This document shows positions 1 to 5,006 of a stretch of 5,006 nt of DNA, in pieces (within the stretch, counting starts at the first letter, position 1; the number at the start of each line of letters is the position of its first letter). Source of the stretch: 2-02-FULL-38-15 sp964645555 (GTDB taxonomy: Bacteria > Patescibacteriota > Microgenomatia > Daviesbacterales > UBA10151); contig CAZYBP010000067.1 of assembly GCA_964645555.1 (NCBI GenBank), positions 1 to 5,006 of the forward strand. Direction: 5' to 3'. The position numbers were made by a program, and so were the translations under genes. Below the pieces are notes generated by a model, which worked only from the letters and a program-made list of their open reading frames with translations, had not been told where the DNA came from and did no database searches.

Positions 1-290
1 TTGAATTCAAAGTGGGTACTGTTTTAGAGGCAGAAGAGGTGCCTGGGTCAGATAAACTGATTAAACAAATAGTTGATTTTGGAGATGAAAAAAGGCAGAT
101 ACTTTCAGGTATTAAACAATGGTATAAGCCCAAACAGCTTACAGGTAAACAATTTGTTTATGTGACTAATCTTGAGCCAAGAACAATGATGGGGCTTCAA
201 TCTCAAGGAATGCTTCTTTGTGCCGATGGTAAAAAGCCTATTCCTTTAAAACCTTCCTCAAAAGTTCCTCCAGGCTCAAAAATACGCTAG
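1..290 (+). CDS. metG: Methionyl-tRNA synthetase C-terminal tRNA-binding domain (5' partial)
   Basis: The reading frame is open from the left edge (first full codon at position 3) to a TAG at 288-290, giving 95 visible residues. The GTG at 12 is an internal valine in the conserved phrase FKVGTVLEAEEVPGSDKL, so it is not a start. The protein matches the OB-fold tRNA-binding domain shared by the MetRS C-terminus, Trbp111 and CsaA. Visible hallmarks are the xVGxVLEAEEVPGSDKL strand, the VDFGDEKRQILSGI segment, YKPKQLTGK, TNLEPRTMMG, the SQGMLLCA signature, and a closing VPPGSKIR. In MetRS this domain dimerises the enzyme and improves tRNA binding in the cytoplasm. Because the catalytic part lies outside the window, a free-standing Trbp111-type protein of about 110 residues cannot be excluded. 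The fold call is firm and the metG assignment is an inference. Confidence 0.8.
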   Translation, partial: EFKVGTVLEAEEVPGSDKLIKQIVDFGDEKRQILSGIKQWYKPKQLTGKQFVYVTNLEPRTMMGLQSQGMLLCADGKKPIPLKPSSKVPPGSKIR

Positions 291-297
291 TTTAAAG

Positions 298-327
298 CTG
301 GCAATTTGAGGCCGGGTGTGCTAAAAT
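298..327 (+). promoter_or_regulatory. Extended -10 promoter of ftsH
   Basis: TGCTAAAAT at 319-327 is a full extended -10 element (TG, one base, then TAAAAT at 322-327). An upstream CTGGCA at 298-303, 18 bases away, matches TTGACA at 4 of 6 positions. Transcription would start near 334, leaving about 12 bases before the ATG at 346. No Shine-Dalgarno sequence lies in that leader. The site fills the 55-base gap after the metG-like gene, so ftsH can be transcribed on its own. This is read from sequence only; the -35 is the weaker half. Confidence 0.6.
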
Positions 328-345
328 TTCCCATATTACACTTGT

Positions 346-2184
346 ATGGCAAACGGAAAGAGAAAAGTTAATTTAAACAAGAAAGTCCTATCTTTTTTTA
401 AAGGTCTGGCTGTCTATGTTTTAATTGCTGTGGCCGCCCTGATTTTTTTCTACCAGGTTTCCGGCGGCCCTGCTACTCCTGCAGAAGTTCCTATTTCCCA
501 AGTAGTCGGTGATGTAAAAGATAACAAGGTTGAAAAAATTACTCTGGAGGGGGATAAGGTAACTGCAGATGTTAAAAATTCCGACCAAAAGCTTATTTCC
601 CATAAAGAAGCAGGAGAGTCCATTTATAAAATTCTGGAAAGCTCAGGGGTAGATCCTAAATCAGTCACTATTGAAGTGAAAGATTTGTCTGTTCAGCAAA
701 CCTGGATAGGGATAATTTCTGCTATTTTACCCATACTACTTTTAGTAGGATTAATGTTTTTATTATTTAGAAATGCCAGTCAAGCAGGACAAGGATTATT
801 TTCTTTTGCTCAATCAAGGGCAAAACTTTTTACCAAGGATGCCCCTCAAACAAAATTTTCAGATGTGGCAGGTGCAGAAGAGGCCAAGCAAGAGTTGTCT
901 GAAGTGGTAGAGTTTCTAAAAACTCCGGATAAGTTCAAAGCTTTGGGGGCCAGAATTCCCAAAGGAGTGTTACTGGTTGGCCCTGCTGGTGTTGGGAAAA
1001 CGTTATTAGCGCGCGCTGTAGCGGGTGAAGCTAATGTGCCGTTTTTCTCTATTGCCGGCTCAGAGTTTATGGAAATGTTAGTCGGTGTTGGAGCAGCTCG
1101 TGTACGTGACATGTTTGCTCAAGCCAAGAAAAATTCTCCGTCAATTATCTTTATAGATGAAATTGAATCCATTGGCCGCCAGCGGGGTATGGGTATTTCC
1201 GGCGGGCACGATGAAAGAGAACAAACTCTAAATCAGATTTTAGTAGAAATGGACGGGTTTACTCAAACAGACCGTGTGATTGTAGTCGGGGCTACCAACA
1301 GACCTGATTTATTGGATGCTGCCTTAATCAGGCCGGGCAGGTTTGACAGAAGGGTAGTTTTAGGGATGCCTGATTTAGAAGAAAGAAAAGCCATTATTGA
1401 GCTTCATATGAAGGGTAAGCCATTTATGAAAGATGTTAGTACGGAAAAGTTAGCAAGAAGGACAGTTGGTTTTTCAGGTGCAGACTTGGCCAACATGTTA
1501 AATGAGGCAGCCATTTTGGCAGCCAGGGTAGGAAAGACCGTCATAGATAATAAAGACTTGGAAGAGGCAGCTACTAAGGAAAAATTGGGTCCTCAAAGAA
1601 AGAGAATGCAATCAGATCATGACAGAAAATTGGCAGCCTACCATGAGGCAGGCCATGCTGTTGTCGGGCATTTTCTTAAAAATGTCGACCCGGTACATAG
1701 AATTTCCATAGTTTCCAGAGGAATGTCCGGGGGTCATACCCTTTTTCCCCCAACAGAAGATAGGTCTAATGAATCTAAATCACGTCTTGTTGAACAAATA
1801 ACAGCCGCCTTAGGCGGCCAGGCAGCAGAGGAGCTGGCATTTAAGGATATTTCAACCGGGGCCGCCTCGGATATTGAAGTAGCCACCAATATCGCCAGGC
1901 AAATGGTGACCCAATACGGTATGTCTGCTTTGGGACCAATTAATGTCAATCCAAGGCCGATGTTTGGTATCTGGAGAGGTATGGAAGAGGGAATGGAGTT
2001 GTCACCTAAATTGCATGATGCAGTAGATACAGAAGTTAGGAAAATTATGGAGAGCGCTTTTGCCCAAGCCCAATCACTACTTAGAAAACACAGAGCTAAA
2101 TTGGATAAGGTGGCTAAAGCTTTGCTTGAAAAAGAAACCCTAGAATCAGACGAATTTGAAAAAATTGTTGGAAGTAAGAAATAG
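346..2184 (+). CDS. ftsH: ATP-dependent zinc metalloprotease FtsH
   Basis: This is a complete 612-residue FtsH, close to the usual 610-650. FtsH is a membrane-bound hexameric AAA+ protease that extracts and degrades misfolded membrane proteins and some short-lived soluble ones. The order is: basic N-terminus; membrane helix about 19-37; extracytoplasmic domain about 38-119; second helix about 120-141; AAA+ module from about 165; and M41 peptidase from about 425. Visible motifs are Walker A GPAGVGKT (212-219), Walker B with D271-E272, the second region of homology ATNRPDLLDAALIRPGRFD (316-334, arginine fingers R329 and R332), and the zinc site HEAGH (H433, E434, H437) with D509 in TGAASDIEVAT as probable third ligand. 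Two positions are unusual: Walker A has Ala and Val where GPPGTGKT is canonical, and the pore loop reads EMLVGVG, with Leu245 for the usual Phe. All catalytic residues are present, so it should be active. The ATG at 346 gives the expected basic N-terminus. The gene appears to have its own promoter and is probably cotranscribed with the next gene. Confidence 0.97.
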   Translation: MANGKRKVNLNKKVLSFFKGLAVYVLIAVAALIFFYQVSGGPATPAEVPISQVVGDVKDNKVEKITLEGDKVTADVKNSDQKLISHKEAGESIYKILESSGVDPKSVTIEVKDLSVQQTWIGIISAILPILLLVGLMFLLFRNASQAGQGLFSFAQSRAKLFTKDAPQTKFSDVAGAEEAKQELSEVVEFLKTPDKFKALGARIPKGVLLVGPAGVGKTLLARAVAGEANVPFFSIAGSEFMEMLVGVGAARVRDMFAQAKKNSPSIIFIDEIESIGRQRGMGISGGHDEREQTLNQILVEMDGFTQTDRVIVVGATNRPDLLDAALIRPGRFDRRVVLGMPDLEERKAIIELHMKGKPFMKDVSTEKLARRTVGFSGADLANMLNEAAILAARVGKTVIDNKDLEEAATKEKLGPQRKRMQSDHDRKLAAYHEAGHAVVGHFLKNVDPVHRISIVSRGMSGGHTLFPPTEDRSNESKSRLVEQITAALGGQAAEELAFKDISTGAASDIEVATNIARQMVTQYGMSALGPINVNPRPMFGIWRGMEEGMELSPKLHDAVDTEVRKIMESAFAQAQSLLRKHRAKLDKVAKALLEKETLESDEFEKIVGSKK

Positions 2185-2188
2185 AATC

Positions 2189-2809
2189 ATGAAGCATGAA
2201 TTACGAATTATGGTTATTGTTTTTATTGCTTTATTCATGATTCATAATTCATTATCCGTAACTCCTGCTTATGCTTCAGAAAATGACATTGGTTATTCCC
2301 AAATTACCCCTGCCTCCCCGCTATATTTTTTAAAGGGAGTTAGAGAGGTTTTGGAATTAAAGTTTGCCGGGACCACACGGGTGAAAATGTTAAGACAGCT
2401 GGAATTTGCTACCAGAAGATTAAGGGAAGCACGTACTCTAATTCGGGATCAGAATGAGGAACTGGTTCCGGCTACCTTGGAAAGATATGCGGCCCAATTT
2501 AGCGAGCTGACAGACCGGCATGCTAAAAACGATGAGGTGGGGATAAGGATTGAAGAGAGTTTAGTTGTTCATTTGAATGCTTTAGAGCGACTTTACAATC
2601 AGGCCACATCTCCCAGGTCAAAAATGTTTATCAGATCCAGCTTAAACAGGCTTATCCAAAGGGCAGATGTGACAAATACATCCAGAGCACCTATTTGTCA
2701 GCTTTTTGCCAAAGAAGCTTCCTCCTCAGCCCTAAACCAAACAGAACAGGTGGTACTTTCAGATAGAGCTCAGAAGTGTTTTAAGAGCTTAGTGCCGGGT
2801 AGGGTGTAA
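2189..2809 (+). CDS. Secreted DUF5667-like helical protein
   Basis: A 206-residue exported protein of unknown function. From the ATG at 2189, four bases after the ftsH stop, it has a short charged N-terminus, a hydrophobic stretch at about 8-24, and a signal-peptidase-I-type site after AYA (A29/S30). The mature part opens with ITPASPLYFLKGVREVLELKF (39-59), the opening typical of DUF5667 proteins, then long amphipathic charged helices to about 160. It closes with a segment bounded by C170 and C197 around KEASSSALNQTEQVVL, possibly a disulfide. A TTG at 2156 would extend it 11 residues into ftsH and add charge before the signal peptide, so it is less likely. An ATG at 2210 is a shorter alternative that keeps the signal core. 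A GGAAG at 2170-2174 is the only Shine-Dalgarno-like site and lies rather far away (14 bases), so translation may depend on ribosomes finishing ftsH. The export call is strong, the family call is from memory of the motif, and the function is unknown. Confidence 0.8.
   Translation: MKHELRIMVIVFIALFMIHNSLSVTPAYASENDIGYSQITPASPLYFLKGVREVLELKFAGTTRVKMLRQLEFATRRLREARTLIRDQNEELVPATLERYAAQFSELTDRHAKNDEVGIRIEESLVVHLNALERLYNQATSPRSKMFIRSSLNRLIQRADVTNTSRAPICQLFAKEASSSALNQTEQVVLSDRAQKCFKSLVPGRV
2196..2252. repeat. Imperfect 17-base inverted repeat inside signal-peptide codons
   Basis: The left arm ATGAATTACGAATTATG (2196-2212) and the right arm CATGATTCATAATTCAT (2236-2252) are complementary at 15 of 17 positions, with a 23-base loop between. 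One mismatch becomes a G-U pair in RNA. The arms are themselves internally repetitive (GAATTAY/GAATYATG units), and a related ATCATGAAG lies just upstream at 2187-2195. The whole element lies within the first ~22 codons of the DUF5667-like gene and includes the alternative ATG at 2210. It could be an mRNA hairpin or the remnant of a short dispersed repeat that became coding. Confidence 0.6.
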
Positions 2810-3973
2810 AATTAGCTCCTCATATATAGCTAAAAGCTTGTCAGTAGTTTTGTCAATAGAATAATTCTTGACTATTGCCAGTGATTTTTTAGCCATATTT
2901 TCTGATAGGTTTTGATTAAATAGTATCTTTTCCATATTTTTAGCCAGTTCTTTCGTATTTCCTGGAGGTACTAAGAAGCCATTAGCAGAAACAAGTTCGA
3001 TTAATCCTGCTTGTTTAACACCGACAATGGGTAAGCCAAATAGCATTGCCTCGAGTACTACCATGGGATTAGCTTCCATGGTGCTGGCAGTAGCAAAAAT
3101 ATCTCCCAGCGTCAGCATTCGTGAGGAAATAAGGATTTGATGACCTATAAAGCCTGTAAACACCACCTCTTTTTCTAGCCTTAGTTTTTTAGCCAGCTTA
3201 ATGAGGTTTGTCTTGGCTGGACCATCCCCGATAATCAGCAAGCTCACATTGTTATGTTTTTGTGCTAAAGTGTGGAAGGCTTTAATCAAGACATCTATAC
3301 TTTTCTCGTATGATAGCCTGCCAAAATGCAAGACTACTTTCTCTTTTAATCCATACTTCTTTTTAAGCTGTTCTCTTGTTTGGTTACCCAGGGGCTTAGT
3401 ATTGTTTAATACAATACCATTTGGTAAGTATTTAATTGTTCTTTTAAAGCTTGCACCATTTAGCTCCTGTACCAGTAATTTTGAAGGAGCCAGTATCAGA
3501 TCGCACTGGTTAAACAAAAACTTTAAATATTTTTGGGCAATTTTGTTTAATAATTTAACTGCCAGTTTAGATTTGACTACTTTGAGATAATCTGAGTCAG
3601 CAAAATAAATGTGAACAGTACCAATAAGAGGTTTTTTTAAAAGTTTTGCTGCCATAATAGCATCCATGCCTATAGTGAAAGGGGAGTGAAGGTGAATAAT
3701 ATCCGGTTTGAATCTAGTCAAAAATCTAATTACTTTGGGTAAACCAAATACTCCAACTTTGAATTCTGTGTAAAGTAAGGCTGGAATGGCCGGTAAATGT
3801 ACCACGGTCACATTTTTAGCTTTAAACCTTTGCCTAGGTATGTCATCTAGATTTGGAGTAAAAATTAATACCTGATGGCCTCTTTTCCCAAGCTCTCTGG
3901 CTTGATTTGCTAAAGCCGTAGCAATGCCATTAACTTGTGGCAGAAAAGTATCAGTGAAATAAGCAATTTTCAT
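2789..3973 (-). CDS. GT4-family (GT-B fold) glycosyltransferase
   Basis: A complete 394-residue protein that resembles PimB/MgtA-like GT4 enzymes, retaining transferases that use nucleotide sugars to build glycolipids or surface polysaccharides at the cytoplasmic membrane face. The N-terminal Rossmann half opens with MKIAYFTDTFLPQVNGIATA, whose V14-N15-G16 loop is the usual donor/acceptor loop. It continues with DIIHLHSPF (91-99) and GTVHIYF (118-124, H121 at the acceptor side). The C-terminal half has HFGRLSYEKSID (216-227) with R219 and K224, the usual phosphate-binding pair, then IIGDGP (247-252), and the E-x7-E motif E300 to E308 in MEANPMVVLEAM. There is no signal peptide or membrane helix. 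The ATG at 3971-3973 is at the exact family N-terminus. Its 3' end overlaps the convergent DUF5667-like gene by 21 bases, and its 5' end faces a glycoside hydrolase gene 59 bases away. The fold and class are certain; sugar and acceptor cannot be read from the sequence. Confidence 0.93.
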   Translation of the reverse strand: MKIAYFTDTFLPQVNGIATALANQARELGKRGHQVLIFTPNLDDIPRQRFKAKNVTVVHLPAIPALLYTEFKVGVFGLPKVIRFLTRFKPDIIHLHSPFTIGMDAIMAAKLLKKPLIGTVHIYFADSDYLKVVKSKLAVKLLNKIAQKYLKFLFNQCDLILAPSKLLVQELNGASFKRTIKYLPNGIVLNNTKPLGNQTREQLKKKYGLKEKVVLHFGRLSYEKSIDVLIKAFHTLAQKHNNVSLLIIGDGPAKTNLIKLAKKLRLEKEVVFTGFIGHQILISSRMLTLGDIFATASTMEANPMVVLEAMLFGLPIVGVKQAGLIELVSANGFLVPPGNTKELAKNMEKILFNQNLSENMAKKSLAIVKNYSIDKTTDKLLAIYEELILHPTRH

Positions 3974-3981
3974 TGGAAGTT

Positions 3982-4011
3982 ATTCTATCAGAAATAATTT
4001 AAATTTGTCTA
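3982..4011 (-). promoter_or_regulatory. Promoter of the glycosyltransferase gene, near-leaderless
   Basis: Read on the minus strand, TGATAGAAT (plus 3990 down to 3982) is an extended -10 element, and TAGACA (plus 4011-4006) lies 18 bases upstream and matches TTGACA at 5 of 6 positions. The predicted transcription start is around 3975, about two bases before the ATG at 3973. There is therefore no room for a Shine-Dalgarno sequence and the mRNA would be effectively leaderless. Both elements are good matches and spaced correctly; no experimental support is available. Confidence 0.6.
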
Positions 4012-4026
4012 AAAAAAAGTTATAGT
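3998..4026 (+). promoter_or_regulatory. Candidate leaderless promoter of the glycoside hydrolase gene
   Basis: TATAGT at 4021-4026 can serve as a -10, with TTTAAA at 3998-4003 as a weak -35 (4 of 6) 17 bases upstream. Counting seven bases past the -10 puts the start of transcription at 4033, the A of the ATG itself. No Shine-Dalgarno sequence precedes the gene: the upstream run is A-rich, then TTATAGTTATATT. The site sits back-to-back with the divergent promoter, the two -35 boxes lying within a few bases. In DNA this AT-rich, chance -10 matches are common, so the call is tentative. Confidence 0.4.
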
Positions 4027-4032
4027 TATATT

Positions 4033-5006
4033 ATGCGCTTTTTAACTGCCTTCTCAGCGATGGTTTTATCTGTCATAGTTGCTATCTTGATTGTTAATCT
4101 AATTTTTGAGAATACCTACAAAAATCCTAAAAGGATCCGATACGGAGTATCATTTTCACCAAATTATGCCAAATTCTTAGGCTTGGATTGGCAGAAAACC
4201 TACCTGCAAATTCTAGATGAGCTAAAGGTTAAAAGCTTAAGGATCCCCACCTTTTGGGATGTAATAGAAAAAGACGAGGGCAGGTTAGACTTTTCCCAAA
4301 CAGATTTTATGTTGGATGAAGCAAAAAAAGCAGAAGCAAAAGTAGTTTTAGTAGTTGGAGCTAGGCAACCCCGATGGCCTGAATGCCATATTCCCAATTG
4401 GGCAAAAAAATTATCTTCAGAAAAAAGACAGCAGAAGACTTTAGCTCTTATTGAAGCTGTGGTAACAAGATATAAAGGTTCTAATGCTGTTAGTTTCTGG
4501 CAGGTGGAAAATGAGCCTTTGGTGTCATGGTTTGGACAGGATTGTGATAAGCCTGATGGGCAGTTTTTATTAAAAGAAGTTGATTTGGTAAAGCAAACTG
4601 ATCCTACTAGGTTAGTGATGATTACTGATAGTGGTGAATGGGGGAATTGGTTAGAACCTATGAAGCTTGCTGATATTTTAGGTGTTTCCTTATACAGAAA
4701 CTCTTATAATACGCTTTTAAATTCATATATAAATTATCCTATTCCTCCTTGGGTGTATCTTGTAAAATCCAATATGAGTAAAAAATTTACTTCTGAAAAC
4801 AAGACAGTATTAATTTCTGAATTACAAGCAGAGCCATGGATAAAAGAATCTGTTATAGATACCTCTTTAAAAGAGCAGATTAAACTATTTAGTTTAGAGA
4901 ATTTCCAACAACATGTTTTATATGCCCAAAAAACTGGATTTGATGAAGCTTATCTTTGGGGAGTGGAGTGGTGGTACTATATGGCAAAACAAGGTTATCC
5001 TCAGTA
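4033..5006 (+). CDS. Membrane-anchored clan GH-A glycoside hydrolase (3' partial)
   Basis: The frame from the ATG at 4033 stays open to the right edge, giving 324 complete codons with no stop, so the gene continues beyond the window. Residues about 3-25 form a hydrophobic helix after Met-Arg with no clear cleavage site, suggesting a signal anchor with the enzyme outside the membrane. The rest reads as a (beta/alpha)8 barrel: SLRIPTFWDVIEKDEGRLDF (69-87), the strand-2 phrase common to GH5/GH42-like enzymes; VVLVVGARQPRWPE (104-117); FWQVENEP (155-162) with the N160-E161-P162 motif and E161 as probable acid/base; LGVSLYRNSY (216-225) with Y221; and TVLISELQAEPW (258-269) with E263 as probable nucleophile. 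Strand 8 is AYLWGVEWWYY (306-316). Both catalytic carboxylates are present, so it should cleave glycosidic bonds with retention. Cysteines 117 and 171 could form a disulfide. The family (GH5, 39, 42 or unclassified) and substrate are not determinable here. It is divergent from a glycosyltransferase gene. Confidence 0.85.
   Translation, partial: MRFLTAFSAMVLSVIVAILIVNLIFENTYKNPKRIRYGVSFSPNYAKFLGLDWQKTYLQILDELKVKSLRIPTFWDVIEKDEGRLDFSQTDFMLDEAKKAEAKVVLVVGARQPRWPECHIPNWAKKLSSEKRQQKTLALIEAVVTRYKGSNAVSFWQVENEPLVSWFGQDCDKPDGQFLLKEVDLVKQTDPTRLVMITDSGEWGNWLEPMKLADILGVSLYRNSYNTLLNSYINYPIPPWVYLVKSNMSKKFTSENKTVLISELQAEPWIKESVIDTSLKEQIKLFSLENFQQHVLYAQKTGFDEAYLWGVEWWYYMAKQGYPQ

Noticed and set aside
1..10. 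Perfect 10-base palindrome TTGAATTCAA at the left edge
   Set aside because: It lies in conserved domain codons and is most likely coincidence.
12..14. GTG as a start codon for the first gene
   Set aside because: The frame is open to the left edge and the preceding residues EFK fit the conserved tRNA-binding domain, so the GTG is an internal valine.
300..309. E-x-x-P in place of E-x-x-G in the glycosyltransferase E-x7-E motif (residue numbers given)
   Set aside because: The xNP/xLP variant before VVLEAM is a known alternative in GT4 enzymes, so it is not a defect.
846..1112. Minus-strand open frame opposite the FtsH ATPase core
   Set aside because: It is a shadow of the conserved Walker A and pore codons, with no start signal or family resemblance.
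2156..2158. TTG start giving a 217-residue DUF5667-like protein
   Set aside because: It lies inside ftsH and adds eleven charged residues before the signal peptide; the ATG at 2189 has better spacing and a normal signal peptide.
2767..2789. AGCTC/GAGCT hairpin as a terminator
   Set aside because: Only a 5-base stem with a 13-base loop and no T-run on either strand; it lies within codons.
2808..2833. TTAGCT/AGCTAA hairpin followed by TTTT on the minus strand as a terminator of the glycosyltransferase
   Set aside because: The 6-base stem is AT-rich, the T-run is four bases, and it precedes the stop codon of the gene it would terminate.
3201..3590. Long plus-strand open frame inside the glycosyltransferase
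   Set aside because: It is antisense to well-conserved GT4 motifs and its translation is rich in Cys, Phe and Ser without any recognisable domain.

Overview
The window is AT-rich, gene-dense bacterial DNA with no stretch over 100 bases lacking a gene. It holds five protein-coding genes. In order they are a partial tRNA-binding domain (probably the end of methionyl-tRNA synthetase), a complete FtsH protease, a secreted DUF5667-like protein, a GT4 glycosyltransferase on the minus strand, and the first ~324 codons of a membrane-anchored glycoside hydrolase that runs off the right edge. The best guess for the source is a Candidate Phyla Radiation / Patescibacteria genome, perhaps Microgenomates. 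This rests on the FtsH wording, the DUF5667-type secreted protein with its C-terminal cysteine pair, the tight packing and the scarcity of Shine-Dalgarno sites. It is an inference from family resemblance, not a proven placement. Stops are TAG and TAA and no in-frame TGA is seen, so nothing suggests recoding of UGA.

Left part (1-2809, plus strand): the metG-like 3' end is followed by a 55-base gap with a good extended -10 promoter (TGCTAAAAT), which gives ftsH a leader of only about 12 bases. ftsH is followed after 4 bases by the DUF5667-like gene, so the two probably share a transcript. The signal-peptide region of the second gene is built on an imperfect 17-base inverted repeat.

Right part (2789-5006): the glycosyltransferase gene converges on the DUF5667-like gene and their coding ends overlap by 21 bases. 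On its other side it is divergent from the glycoside hydrolase across only 59 bases. That gap can be read as two back-to-back promoters whose predicted start sites lie at or within about 2 bases of the start codons, so both mRNAs would be leaderless or nearly so. The glycosyltransferase and the anchored hydrolase look like a small cell-surface glycan module. FtsH and the secreted protein look like an envelope quality-control pair, or simply neighbours.

Nothing resembling a CRISPR array, rRNA, tRNA, transposase or phage gene was found. The most notable items are the leaderless divergent promoter region, the repeat-derived signal peptide, and the partial clan GH-A hydrolase.
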